Assembly: GCF_021129175.1 (NCBI RefSeq)
Contig: NZ_JAJOHV010000057.1
Location: 1-64,000, forward strand
Origin: Chromobacterium piscinae
Lineage (GTDB): Bacteria; Pseudomonadota; Gammaproteobacteria; Burkholderiales; Chromobacteriaceae
Direction of reading: 5' to 3'
DNA length: 64,000 nt
Position 1 is the first letter of the stretch, and every line of letters starts with the position of its first letter. Positions 17,368 to 25,056 of this stretch are shown here, piece by piece. The notes below the pieces were generated by a model, which searched no databases, was not told the origin of the DNA, and was given only the letters and a program-made list of their open reading frames with translations. The position numbers were made by a program, and so were the translations under genes.

Positions 17368-17880
17368 ATGTCCCCTCTCCCTCCCGGAGTCGCGGCGGGC
17401 GCGTGTTTCTTCTTCACCGTGGCCACCACGCGCCAGCATGCGGTGCTTACCGACGAGATGGTCCGCGTCGCGTTGCGGCGGGCCATCGTCGCCGTGCGCG
17501 CGGCGCGGCCGTTCCGGATCGAGGGCTGGGTGCTGTTGCCGGACCGGATGCACGCGATCTGGACGCTGCCGGCCGGCGACGCCGATCACGGCGCGCGCTG
17601 GCGCGAGATCAAGCGCCGGGTGACGCGGCTGGTGGGCGCGCATTATCTGCGCGCGGACGGGCGGCCGGCTTGCGGGCGGGACGCGCTCTGGCAACTGCGC
17701 TACGAACAGCGGCGGGTGGCCGGAGCGGAGGAGCTGGCCCGCCACCTGGATTTCCTGCATTACAGCCCGGTTCGGCACGGCTGGGCGGCGCGGGTGCGGG
17801 ATTGGCCGTACTCGTCTTTCCACCGCCATGTGTCCGGCGGGCGCTACCCGCCGGACTGGATGGAAGGGCAGGTGGGCTGA
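17368..17880 (+). CDS. REP-associated tyrosine transposase (RAYT)-like protein with altered catalytic motifs
   Basis: The 170-residue protein has the RAYT order: FFFTVATTRQHAVL at the start, FRIEGWVLLPDRMHAIWTLP (50-68), GDADHGARWREIKRRVTR, and LDFLHYSPVRHGWAARVRDWPYSSF near the end. In active family members the HUH site reads D-H-x-H; here it is D-R-M-H (R60, H62), so one histidine is missing. The catalytic-tyrosine helix usually reads Y-I-H-Y-N-P-V-K-H-G; here it is F129-L-H-Y132-S-P. The enzyme may be inactive or domesticated. RAYTs are single-copy and mobilise GTAG-headed REP hairpins, three of which lie within 3 kb upstream. Start 17368 has CAGGGG upstream. Confidence 0.8.
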   Translation: MSPLPPGVAAGACFFFTVATTRQHAVLTDEMVRVALRRAIVAVRAARPFRIEGWVLLPDRMHAIWTLPAGDADHGARWREIKRRVTRLVGAHYLRADGRPACGRDALWQLRYEQRRVAGAEELARHLDFLHYSPVRHGWAARVRDWPYSSFHRHVSGGRYPPDWMEGQVG

Positions 17881-18052
17881 ACCCTGCCGGCGCGGCGGAG
17901 TCTCAGCCGCTGGTGCCCCTGGCCCTCTTTCGAGAGGCCGGCCAGACTCCCGATGCCGCATCGCTCCTGTCGCATGGCGCTTGCCTGCGCCAGCGAACCG
18001 GCATCGGAGGTTTGCGTCAGCCGCTCTTGTTTTTCGACGATAGGAGCCCGCC

Positions 18053-18598
18053 ATGACCGATATGTCCACACTCAGCTTCACGGTTGTGCCCAACCGCGAT
18101 CTGACCGCGCAGCAGCGCGACCGCATCCTGAGTTTGTGCTCTCAGGCCTACGAAGAGGATTTTTCGCCATATATGGAGTTGTTGGGCGACGCCACTCACT
18201 TGATGGTCAGCGAGGAGGGCGAGTTGGTCAGCCACGCCGCCTGGCTGCCGCGCGAACTGCGCGCCGAAGGCCTGCCGCCGCTGCGTTCCGCCTATGTGGA
18301 GGCGATGGCCACCCTGCCGGAGCGGCAGGGCAAAGGCTATGGCTGCGCGGTGCTCTCCACCATTCCGGCCTTGATCGGCGATGACTACGATATCGCCGCA
18401 TTGTCGCCGTCCGAGGCCGATTTCTACGCCCGCCGCGGTTGGGAGCTGTGGCTGGGGCCCTTGGCCTACCAGGACCGTGAAGGCCTGGTGGAGACGCCTG
18501 AAGAGGAAGTGATGATCTATCGCTTGTTCCATACGCCGTCGGCGCTGGACATCAGCGCGTCGCTGGAAACCGACTGGCGGCCGGGCGAGGTGTGGTAA
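18053..18598 (+). CDS. AAC(2')-like aminoglycoside acetyltransferase-family GNAT
   Basis: The 181-residue protein follows the chromosomal aminoglycoside 2'-N-acetyltransferases along its length: LVSHAAWLPRELRAEG, SAYVEAMATLPERQGKGYG (acetyl-CoA loop R/Q-x-x-G-x-G), IAALSPSEADFYARRGWELWLGP, TPEEEVMIYRL, and the C-terminal LETDWRPGEVW, close to the DWRDGDVW ending of mycobacterial AAC(2'). It should acetylate the 2'-amine of an aminoglycoside or a native amino-sugar substrate; resistance itself cannot be concluded. AGGAGC precedes ATG 18053. A long-range inverted repeat CCGATGCCG/CGGCATCGG (17950-17958, 17999-18007) lies in the leader. It is a monocistronic gene ended by a strong terminator. 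Confidence 0.8.
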   Translation: MTDMSTLSFTVVPNRDLTAQQRDRILSLCSQAYEEDFSPYMELLGDATHLMVSEEGELVSHAAWLPRELRAEGLPPLRSAYVEAMATLPERQGKGYGCAVLSTIPALIGDDYDIAALSPSEADFYARRGWELWLGPLAYQDREGLVETPEEEVMIYRLFHTPSALDISASLETDWRPGEVW

Positions 18599-18617
18599 GC
18601 GATTGATTCGGCGTACA

Positions 18618-18643
18618 ACCGGCCCTGCGGGGCCGGTTTTTTT
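18618..18643 (+). terminator. Intrinsic terminator after the AAC(2')-like gene
   Basis: ACCGGCCC and GGGCCGGT (18618-18625, 18630-18637) enclose TGCG and run into seven T's. Confidence 0.85.
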
Positions 18644-18759
18644 ATGGCCGCTCAGACGCCGCCTTCGGGCAGAGTTTGGCTTTGGCGGGCGCGTGCCTCG
18701 ATGAAAAACGGCGGGCCGCCGCATCGCGACGAGCCCGCCGTGGCAGGAAAGGCTTGGCC

Positions 18760-19953
18760 TTACTGAACCTGAGCGAAGGCCTGGGCCACGTAGGGCGCGT
18801 TGGCGGCATTGAGGCCGGCCACGCACATGCGGCCGCTGCCCACCAGATAGACGGCGAACTGCTCGCGCAGCTTGTCCACCTGGGCCTGGCTGAAGCCGGT
18901 GTAGCTGAACATGCCGCGCTGGTTCACCAGGTAGCCGAAATCGCGCTCGGGCAGCGCTTCCTTCAGCACCCGCACCAGCACGCCGCGCATCGCCTGGATG
19001 CGTTCGCGCATCTCGTTCACCTCGGATACCCACAGCGCCTTCAGCTCCGGATTGTTCAGCACGGCGGCGATTACCTTGGCGCCGTGCGTCGGCGGGCTGG
19101 AGTAGTTGCGGCGCACGGTGGCCTTCAGCTGGCCGGACACCAGCGCCGCCTCGGCGGCGGTTTCGCACACCACGGACAAGCCGCCGCAGCGTTCGCCGTA
19201 CAGCGAGAAAATCTTGGAGAAGGAGTTGCTGACCAGGAAGGCGATGCCGGCGTCGGCCATCGCGCGGATGGCGTAGGCATCCTGCTCCAGGCCGGCGCCG
19301 AAGCCCTGGTAGGCGATGTCCAGGAAGGGGATCAGCTGGCGAGTCTTGGCCACTTCCACCACCTGGTCCCACTGCGCGTCGGTGAGGTCGGCGCCGGTGG
19401 GGTTGTGGCAACACGGGTGCAGCAGCACGATGCTCTTGGCCGGCAGCGTCTGCAGCTTGGCCAGCATCGCCGCGAAGTCCACGCCGCGGGTGGCCGGGTC
19501 GAAGTAGGGATAGCGGTCCACCGCCAGGCCCGCGCCTTCGAAGATGGCGACGTGGTTGTCCCAGGTCGGATCGCTGACCCAGACGCCGGACGCCGGGAAA
19601 TAGCGCTTGAGGAAATCGGCGCCCACTTTCAGCGCGCCGGAACCGCCCAGCGTCTGCAGCGTGGCGATGCGGCCGTCTTTCACCGCCGGATGCTCGGCGC
19701 CGAACAGCAGCGCCTGGATGGCGCTGCGGTAAGCCGGCATGCCGTCCATCGGCAGATAGGTGCACGGCGGCTGCGGCTGGGAGGCCAGCAGCGCCTCAGC
19801 CTGCTCCACCGCCTTCAGGCGCGGGATGCGGCCCGCTTCGTCGTAATACAGGCCGATGCTGAGGTTGACCTTGGTCTCGCGGGAATCTTTGCCGAAGGCT
19901 TCCACCAGCGACAGGATGGGATCTCCGGCGTAGGCGTCTACATGTTGGAACAC
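18760..19953 (-). CDS. tyrB: Aromatic-amino-acid aminotransferase (TyrB/AspC class I)
   Basis: At 397 residues it has the length and motifs of proteobacterial aspartate/tyrosine aminotransferases. These are [67 protein letters not shown], and [20 protein letters not shown] with the PLP-binding lysine at K247; the C-terminal arginine region is GMFSYTGFS. The [10 protein letters not shown] and [10 protein letters not shown] blocks favour the aromatic (TyrB) type. It transfers the amino group of tyrosine, phenylalanine or aspartate to 2-oxoglutarate in the cytosol. It stands alone. Substrate preference is inferred. Confidence 0.9.
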   Translation of the reverse strand: MFQHVDAYAGDPILSLVEAFGKDSRETKVNLSIGLYYDEAGRIPRLKAVEQAEALLASQPQPPCTYLPMDGMPAYRSAIQALLFGAEHPAVKDGRIATLQTLGGSGALKVGADFLKRYFPASGVWVSDPTWDNHVAIFEGAGLAVDRYPYFDPATRGVDFAAMLAKLQTLPAKSIVLLHPCCHNPTGADLTDAQWDQVVEVAKTRQLIPFLDIAYQGFGAGLEQDAYAIRAMADAGIAFLVSNSFSKIFSLYGERCGGLSVVCETAAEAALVSGQLKATVRRNYSSPPTHGAKVIAAVLNNPELKALWVSEVNEMRERIQAMRGVLVRVLKEALPERDFGYLVNQRGMFSYTGFSQAQVDKLREQFAVYLVGSGRMCVAGLNAANAPYVAQAFAQVQ

Positions 19954-20011
19954 AGTCTTCTCCTCTTGGTTTGCGGGCGCCCGCGCTGTAGTCCGGCGGG
20001 TCGTCTTGAAA

Positions 20012-20299
20012 TCAGGCCAGGTCGTCGCGTTTCAGCGCCAGCGCCATCGCCGCGATCCATGGCACGATCAGCCAGCCGCCCAGCACGTTGACCAGCGCCA
20101 CCAGCTTCAGGCGCGGGTTTTTGACCAGCGCTGCGGTGACGGTGGGCAGCAGGTAGGCCCCGCCCATCACCAGCGCGTCGCCCAGCCAGATGGCGATCTC
20201 GGTCAACAGCGGCATCTGGCCCCAGCTGCCGGCGCACCACAGCGCGATCACGGCCAGCAACAGGGCGAACAGCAAGTTTCTCAGCAAGGGCAGGGACAT
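20012..20299 (-). CDS. Small Imm-like (superinfection-immunity family) membrane protein
   Basis: The predicted protein has 95 residues from ATG 20299 with three hydrophobic helices ([61 protein letters not shown]). The order 'LPT-(V/I)-x-A-(short loop)-hydrophobic helix with N-x-L-x-G-W' is the signature of the T4 Imm-like family. Despite the family name, most chromosomal members have no proven phage role. It is upstream of, and divergent from, a GNAT gene, and downstream is tyrB on the same strand. No strong ribosome site is visible, so the start is uncertain. Confidence 0.6.
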   Translation of the reverse strand: MSLPLLRNLLFALLLAVIALWCAGSWGQMPLLTEIAIWLGDALVMGGAYLLPTVTAALVKNPRLKLVALVNVLGGWLIVPWIAAMALALKRDDLA

Positions 20300-20495
20300 G
20301 GCGCGGCTTACCGTGGACAAACCCTTATCCTGCGAGTTTTTGCCGCGGCTGGCAACGGGGCGATGCGCGAGATGCTGGCGGAAAATGCCATAAATCGTCC
20401 CGCATCGGCCATTTGCTTGCCGTTTGTATGCCAAACGCTTGTTTGGCGGCGGGTATTTGTTTACGCTGGAACTTTCCTCAAGGCGAGAAACGGCG

Positions 20496-20942
20496 ATGGC
20501 GGTGGAGATAGACTGCGATCCGGCGCGGCTGGATCGGGAGCGGATTTACCAATATCTGTCGGGCGAATCGTATTGGGCGCGCGGCTTGCCGCGCGAGGTG
20601 TTCGAGCGCTCGCTGGCGCACTCTCTGTGCTTCGGCGCCTATGCCGACGACGGCCAGCTGATCGGCTTCGCCCGCGCCGTCACCGACCGCGCCACTTTCG
20701 CCTATTTGGCAGACGTGTTCGTGCTGGACGGCTGGCAGGGGCAGGGCATCGGCAAGCGGCTGGTGGCGGCGGCGATGGCGCATCCGGACCTGGCCAGTCT
20801 GCGCCGGATGATGCTGGCCACCGCCGACGCGCATGGTCTGTACGCGCAATACGGCTTCACCGCGCTGAACCGGCCGGAGCGGATGATGGAGAGGCTGGAT
20901 CAGGACGTGTATCTGCGAAAGGCGGCTAGCGGTGACGCGTAA
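20496..20942 (+). CDS. GNAT-family N-acetyltransferase
   Basis: The 148-residue protein shows the compact GNAT core: IYQYLSGESYWARGLPREVFERSLAHS at the N-terminus, LIGFARAVTDRATFAYLADVFVLDGWQGQGIGKRLVAAAM with the Q-G-x-G-I-G acetyl-CoA loop (about 86-91), and HGLYAQYGFTALNRPERMME at the C-terminus. The segment S-Y-W-A-R-G is typical of a widespread but uncharacterised subfamily. Its stop overlaps the GTG start of alaX (20932-20942), and alaX overlaps the next transporter gene, giving a tightly coupled three-gene unit. The start at 20496 has AAGGCGAG upstream. Confidence 0.85.
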   Translation: MAVEIDCDPARLDRERIYQYLSGESYWARGLPREVFERSLAHSLCFGAYADDGQLIGFARAVTDRATFAYLADVFVLDGWQGQGIGKRLVAAAMAHPDLASLRRMMLATADAHGLYAQYGFTALNRPERMMERLDQDVYLRKAASGDA

Positions 20943-21573
20943 GCGATTCTGGGCCGATCCCTATCAAACCGAGCTCGCCACCCGCGTCAGCCGGGTGGAC
21001 GGCGAGCGGGTGTGGCTGGAGGAAACCATCTTCTACGCCTTCTCCGGCGGTCAGGAAAGCGACAGCGGCCGCATCGCCGGCCATCTGGTGCGGCTGGCGG
21101 AAAAACAAGGGATGGACATCGTCTACACGCTGGACGCGGATCACGGCTTGCGTGCCGGCGACGCGGTGGCGGTGGAGATAGACTGGCCGCGCCGCTACCG
21201 GCTAATGCGGCTGCATTTCGCCGCCGAACTGGTGCTGGAAGTGATCTGCCAGCAGATGGAAGACGCGGAGAAGATCGGAGCCCACATTGCCGAGGACAAG
21301 GCGCGGATAGATTTCGCGCTGGATCAGCCGATCACGCCTTTGCTGGCCGACATCGCCGCCGCCGCGCAGCGGCTGATTGACGACGATCTGCTCATCGTCA
21401 GCGCCTTTTCCGACCAAGCCGCCGGGCGGCGCTACTGGGAACTGCCCGGTTTCGCCCGCGTGCCCTGCGGCGGCACCCACCTCAAGCGCAGCGGCGAGGT
21501 GGGGCGGATCGCCCTCAAGCGCCGCAACATCGGCAAGGGCAAGGAACGGGTGGAAATCTATTTACTGGACTAA
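20932..21573 (+). CDS. Alanyl-tRNA editing protein (AlaX-like) with atypical first zinc motif
   Basis: The 213-residue free-standing editing domain related to the AlaRS/ThrRS second additional domain opens with ETIFYAFSGGQESDSG (compare F-Y-P-x-G-G-Q-x-x-D-x-G) and carries the second zinc pair C179-x-x-x-H183 in VPCGGTHLKRSGEVG. The first pair, normally H-x-x-x-H, reads H95-F-A-A-E99 here, so glutamate replaces one ligand. Members of this type clear Ser- or Gly-mischarged tRNA-Ala. GTG start 20932 overlaps the upstream GNAT gene by 11 bases, and its stop overlaps the next ATG (TAATG). Confidence 0.85.
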   Translation: MTRKRFWADPYQTELATRVSRVDGERVWLEETIFYAFSGGQESDSGRIAGHLVRLAEKQGMDIVYTLDADHGLRAGDAVAVEIDWPRRYRLMRLHFAAELVLEVICQQMEDAEKIGAHIAEDKARIDFALDQPITPLLADIAAAAQRLIDDDLLIVSAFSDQAAGRRYWELPGFARVPCGGTHLKRSGEVGRIALKRRNIGKGKERVEIYLLD

Positions 21574-22463
21574 TGATGCTGTATGACCTTGCCGCGGTCG
21601 GCGCCGCCGGCTGCTGGGCGCTGGGCGGACTGCTCGGCGCCGCGCCTTCCCGTCATTTCGGCCCCTTCGCCTTCACCCGCTTGCGGCTGACCTTGCTGAC
21701 CATCGTGCTGGGCGGCGTCAGCCTGCTGTCCGGCGGCTGGCATACCATCAGCGCGGCCAGCCTGTGGCCGGCGCTGTTGTCGGGGCTGGCCGGCATTTTC
21801 CTGGGCGATACGGTGATGTTCGCGTCGATGAACCGGCTGGGGCCGCGCCGCACCGGTTTGTTGTTCGCCACCCATTCGGTGTTTTCGGTGTTGTTGGGCG
21901 TGCTGTTCCTGGCGGAGCGCTTGAGCGCGGGCGCGATGCTGGGCAGCCTGCTGGTGTTCGGCGGCGTGCTACTGGCGGTGGCCTTCGGCCGGCGCGAGGT
22001 GGACGCCCACGCCTGGGAGCGCAACGACAAGCTGGCCGCCGGCGTCGCGCTGGGCCTCGCCGCCGCGCTGTGCCAGGCGCTGGGGACGTTCTTCGCCAAG
22101 CCGGCGATGGCGGCCGGGCTGGAGCCGGTGACCGCGTCGGCGCTGCGCATGGGCGTCAGCTGCGGCGCCCACTATCTGTTGTGGCTCAGCGGCTGGAAAC
22201 TGGCGAAAAGCCGCGGCCCGTACACGCTGCGGATGCTGGGCCAGACCGCGTTGAACGGCTTGGTGGCGCTGGGCCTGGGCATGACGCTGATCATGCTGGC
22301 CTTGCAGCATGCGAATGTTTCGACGGTGGGCATTCTGTCGGCGCTGAGCCCGGTGCTGATTCTGCCCATGCTATGGGTGGTTTTGAAGCGTCCGCCGCCG
22401 CCCTTGGCCTGGATAGGCGCGGCGGTGAGCTGCGCCGGCACCGCGCTGGTGGTGGTGCGTTGA
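21573..22463 (+). CDS. EamA/DMT-family membrane transporter
   Basis: The 296-residue protein has about ten hydrophobic helices arranged as two EamA repeats (first repeat ALGGLLGAAPSRHFGPFAFTRLRLT...; second LGLAAALCQALGTFFAKPAM...). VSTVGILSALSPVLILPMLW is the usual last-helix pair. It should be an inner-membrane drug/metabolite exporter or permease; the substrate is unknown. The ATG overlaps the alaX stop by one base, indicating translational coupling. It is the last host gene before the tailocin region; a hairpin and a parS core follow within 50 bases. Confidence 0.85.
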   Translation: MMLYDLAAVGAAGCWALGGLLGAAPSRHFGPFAFTRLRLTLLTIVLGGVSLLSGGWHTISAASLWPALLSGLAGIFLGDTVMFASMNRLGPRRTGLLFATHSVFSVLLGVLFLAERLSAGAMLGSLLVFGGVLLAVAFGRREVDAHAWERNDKLAAGVALGLAAALCQALGTFFAKPAMAAGLEPVTASALRMGVSCGAHYLLWLSGWKLAKSRGPYTLRMLGQTALNGLVALGLGMTLIMLALQHANVSTVGILSALSPVLILPMLWVVLKRPPPPLAWIGAAVSCAGTALVVVR

Positions 22464-22476
22464 ACCGCTTCATGTG

Positions 22477-22500
22477 AAAACCGCGCCAGAGGCGCGGTTT
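22477..22500 (+). terminator. Terminator after the GNAT-alaX-EamA unit
   Basis: AAAACCGCGCC (22477-22487) pairs with GGCGCGGTTT (22491-22500) around AGA. The T-run at its end is shared with the first bases of parS-core site 3. Confidence 0.7.
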
Positions 22501-22510
22501 CACGTGGAAC
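22497..22510. other. parS-core site 3, intergenic at tailocin left edge
   Basis: GTTTCACGTGGAAC matches the parS core on the opposite strand. It directly abuts the terminator hairpin of the EamA unit and lies 17 bases from a tail-fibre remnant. Confidence 0.65.
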
Positions 22511-22526
22511 GTTGCGGATGGTCACA

Positions 22527-22575
22527 TCAGTATTTGATGCAGGCGAGCAAGGCAAGGTTGCGGGGAAGGGGTTCA
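22527..22575 (-). pseudogene. Remnant of a tail-fibre C-terminus
   Basis: On the minus strand the last codons before a TGA at 22527 read E-P-L-P-R-N-L-A-L-L-A-C-I-K-Y, almost the same as the C-terminus of the collar-domain fibre at 27757 (RPRNIALLPCIKY). DNA identity is clear over about 48 bases, then ends. This is best explained as the leftover of a former fourth fibre gene or an exchanged fibre tail. Confidence 0.65.
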
Positions 22576-22629
22576 TTAGAATGATCTTTAGTGGATGGAT
22601 GCAGCGCTGACATGGCTGCGGGATACATG

Positions 22630-22657
22630 GTAAAACCGCGCGGCAGCGCGGTTTTAC
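22630..22657. terminator. Perfect hairpin closing fibre cassette 1
   Basis: GTAAAACCGCGC and its exact 12-base complement (22630-22641, 22646-22657) flank GGCA, 27 bases beyond the last gene of the tailocin operon on the minus strand. Confidence 0.75.
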
Positions 22658-22683
22658 GCAAGGTAAGTCTGATTTGGGGCAGG

Positions 22684-23250
22684 CTACTCCGGTTTCATGT
22701 CCCAGCGGATGGCGAAAATTCGGGACGCGGCATCCGGTGCGGACAGATCTAAGGCATCCAATTCATCTGTCAAAGCTTGCTTGCGGCCGATGATCTTGCC
22801 TGCCGCGGCGGCATAAGCGTCCGCCTTGGCTCGAACTCGGCGGACCAATTCTTCCACAGGCAAGCTCCGAGCTTGGGCGATTGCCGACAGCAGAGGAGTT
22901 GGCGCAGCCGAATTGAGGGCGATGTCGCGGGCTTCCCGTTCCTGTTGCGGCCAACTGTCGACCTCGCGTTCCGGATAGGCCTGGCGCAGCGCTGCCAGTT
23001 CTTGATCGCATGCGGCGCGGATGACGGCTTGCTGCTTGGCACGCAATTGCTCTGCTGCGGGTTGGGGGGCGATGTAGGGTTGAACGGCGCCATCGCGTAC
23101 CATCATTTCGCCTTGATCGCGCATTTGCCACTCGGTGTCGGTGCAGGCATGAAGCAGCGAGGCATCGGGAAGGTGGCAGGCGTGGGACTCGGTGTCTATC
23201 CATTGCAGCACCAGGCCGTCTTGAGGGTTGAAGTAGGCGAATTTGCTCAT
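22684..23250 (-). CDS. Tail-fibre assembly chaperone (Tfa/gpU-like), cassette 1
   Basis: The 188-residue protein starts at 23250 (MSKFAYFNPQDGLVLQWIDTE) with TAAGGAGT upstream. The N-terminal beta-rich part (HLPDASLLHACTDTEWQMR) and the C-terminal charged helices (LRAKQQAVIRAACDQELAALR; VEELVRRVRAKADAYAAAAGKIIGRKQ) resemble Tfa-type chaperones that fold a fibre tip. It begins 11 bases after its partner fibre gene and ends the whole operon. The chaperones of the three cassettes are not close copies, suggesting each matches its own fibre tip. Confidence 0.7.
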   Translation of the reverse strand: MSKFAYFNPQDGLVLQWIDTESHACHLPDASLLHACTDTEWQMRDQGEMMVRDGAVQPYIAPQPAAEQLRAKQQAVIRAACDQELAALRQAYPEREVDSWPQQEREARDIALNSAAPTPLLSAIAQARSLPVEELVRRVRAKADAYAAAAGKIIGRKQALTDELDALDLSAPDAASRIFAIRWDMKPE

Positions 23251-23261
23251 TGATTGACTCC

Positions 23262-24767
23262 TTACCATTCGATGAAAATTACACCAGGGGCGCCGTTTGC
23301 ACCGGCGATGCCACCGCCGTCACTGCCTGCGAAGCCGCCGCCGCCGCCTGAGCCGAAGCCGGAGCCGTTTTGGGACACGCCGCCTGCCCAGTACCACCAG
23401 CCGGTGCCGCCGCCGCCGCCGAACGGCGAATTGCCGCCCAGCCCGCCGGGATAGCACATATTGGTAGTCGGTCCGCTCCAGCCCGTGGTGCCCGGTGCCA
23501 TGCCGGGGCCTCCATTACCTGGGCTGGCGCCATTCCCCCATGTTCCGTTGGTATTGCCGGCGCCGCCGCCAGTGCCGCCAGGCAGATTCAAACCGATTTC
23601 GGCGATGGCGGTGGTGCCGCCGTTGGTGCCGCTGATGCCTGCGGAGCCTGTCGCGCCGTTCTTCGGGCCGCCCAGACCTCCGCTGCCGGCGCCGCCGATG
23701 ACGATGTTAAGGACTTGTCCTGGCCTGACCGGGTAGTCCTGGCGCATGACATTGTTGCCGGCGCCGCCGCCGCCGCCTGCCGCCATGACGCTGGCGCTGC
23801 TCGCGCCGCTGCCACCGCCGCCGCCGCCGCCGCCGCAACCGGAGACATAGATGCGGGTCACGCCGTCGGGCACGGTGAACTGGCCATTGCTGGTGAAGCG
23901 GGCGATGCGTTGGAAATAGCGGGCGTCGCTTTGTGTTTTGGTCTGCGCATCGCCAATGCCATAACCCGCCAGGGTAGTGGCTTTGCTTGCCTTGCCGGCC
24001 AACTGATTGGTGATGGTGGCGGCGAAGTTCTGGTCATTGCCCAGCGCCGCCGCCAGTTCTTGCAAGGTGTTCAGCGCGCCGGGCGCGCCGGCCACCAGAT
24101 CGTTGACCGCTTTTTGCAGGTCGGTCTTGCTGGCACCGTCGGTAATGCCGTAATCGGCCAGCGTGCTTTGCTGTCCGGTTTTCAGCAGCTTGATCCAGGG
24201 CTGCCAATTGCCGTCTTGCAGCCGCTGTTCGTAAGTGGCGCCGCCCCACATCCAGTAGACCTGGCTGCCCCATTTGTCGCTGAGGAAGTTTGTCAGCAGC
24301 ATGCCGTTGTTTTTTTCCGGCGCGCCGCTGACTTGACCGAAAGCATCGACGTGATAGAGGCCGTTGGGACGCACGGTTTGCAGCGAGCCGCTGGCAATGT
24401 TCTTGGCGTAGCCGGACAGGCCGGCGGCATTCAGCGCCTGCTCGACGCGCAGCGGCGTCATCGCCTTGACGTTGTCGGTGCCCGCTTCCGCTTCGGCCTG
24501 GCTGGCGACGGCGATGCCGTATCCAGTCAGCGTGGTGGGTTTGCTGTTGCCGCCCCAGGCGATGCTCTGAATGGCTTGCAGCAGCTGATCCTGGCGTCTG
24601 GAATCCAAGGTCTGGCCGCTGTTCTTGATCACGGTCAGCAGTTCCTGCGCGGCCGATTGCACGCCGTTCAGCCAGTCGGCCGCCACGATGGTGCCGAGCT
24701 CGCCGGTGGCGGGATTGCCGTCGTGGAACAGGCTGTCCGGGCTATTGATGGGTTTGAGGTCTTGCAT
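23262..24767 (-). CDS. Tail fibre 1 with glycine-rich receptor-binding tip
   Basis: The 501-residue fibre has ATG 24767 preceded by GGGAGG. The N-terminal attachment domain (MQDLKPINSPDSLFHDGNPATGELG; WLNGVQSAAQELL) is shared with fibres 2 and 3. The shaft contains repeated LAGYGI-type motifs and GAPGALNTLQELAAALGNDQNFAATITNQLAGKA, and SDKWGSQVYWMWGGATYEQR is nearly identical to fibre 2. The last ~165 residues (SGCGGGGGGGGSGASSASV...; LGGNSPFGGGGGTGWWYW; PGVIFIEW) form a glycine-rich domain like those of T-even-type adhesins such as gp38. It should recognise the surface of target cells. The upstream leader is a near copy of that before fibre 2. Confidence 0.88.
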   Translation of the reverse strand: MQDLKPINSPDSLFHDGNPATGELGTIVAADWLNGVQSAAQELLTVIKNSGQTLDSRRQDQLLQAIQSIAWGGNSKPTTLTGYGIAVASQAEAEAGTDNVKAMTPLRVEQALNAAGLSGYAKNIASGSLQTVRPNGLYHVDAFGQVSGAPEKNNGMLLTNFLSDKWGSQVYWMWGGATYEQRLQDGNWQPWIKLLKTGQQSTLADYGITDGASKTDLQKAVNDLVAGAPGALNTLQELAAALGNDQNFAATITNQLAGKASKATTLAGYGIGDAQTKTQSDARYFQRIARFTSNGQFTVPDGVTRIYVSGCGGGGGGGGSGASSASVMAAGGGGGAGNNVMRQDYPVRPGQVLNIVIGGAGSGGLGGPKNGATGSAGISGTNGGTTAIAEIGLNLPGGTGGGAGNTNGTWGNGASPGNGGPGMAPGTTGWSGPTTNMCYPGGLGGNSPFGGGGGTGWWYWAGGVSQNGSGFGSGGGGGFAGSDGGGIAGANGAPGVIFIEW

Positions 24768-24890
24768 GGAAAACGCCTCCCGCTGGGTAAAGAAAAATCG
24801 GCCGCAGGGCCGATGACGGATGTCGCTGTTTGAGAATGACGGTGATTGTGCGGGAGCTCGCATGATCGAATCAGTGGACGGATTTCAGTG
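24768..24890 (-). repeat. Duplicated leader before fibre 1 (copy A)
   Basis: About 120 bases upstream of fibre 1 closely match 26988-27112 upstream of fibre 2, including GCCTCCCGCTGG, a small ATCGGCC/GGCCGAT hairpin, GACGGTGATTGTGCGGGA and CAGTGGACGGAT. The repeat shows that the fibre cassette was duplicated with its 5' untranslated region. No convincing promoter is visible in it. Confidence 0.7.
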
Positions 24891-24938
24891 GGCTCCGTCA
24901 GGGAAGGCCTGTGGTATGGCAGGGGAGAGGCAATGGAG

Positions 24939-25004
24939 CCCGGCGGTTTTCCGGCATCAAACGCTAACGAGTATGTCGTTGTTTGATGCCGTCAAGACGC
25001 CGGG
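24939..25004. repeat. Long double-stem inverted repeat between fibre cassettes 1 and 2
   Basis: CCCGGCG (24939-24945) pairs with CGCCGGG (24998-25004), and inside it CGGCATCAAAC (24952-24962) pairs perfectly with GTTTGATGCCG (24981-24991). It lies in the otherwise gene-free 289 bases between chaperone 2 and fibre 1 and could be a recombination or processing site. Confidence 0.6.
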
Positions 25005-25012
25005 CCGCATCC

Positions 25013-25037
25013 GCCTAGCCCATGTGAAGGGCTAGGC
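25013..25037 (-). terminator. Hairpin closing fibre cassette 2
   Basis: GCCTAGCCC and GGGCTAGGC (25013-25021, 25029-25037) form a perfect nine-base stem about 20 bases beyond the stop of chaperone 2. It is the counterpart of the hairpins after chaperones 1 and 3. Confidence 0.6.
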
Positions 25038-25056
25038 AATGGCTTGTCGGGCTGAC

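Noticed and set aside
22464-22683. Phage attachment site or tRNA at the left tailocin edge
   Set aside because: No tRNA gene, and I found no direct repeat matching the right edge (42966-43119); no integrase is present.
23580-23850. Short-period GC repeats within the fibre tips, at first sight a tandem or CRISPR-like array
   Set aside because: They are in-frame glycine codons in a fibre tip; there is no regular repeat-spacer spacing.
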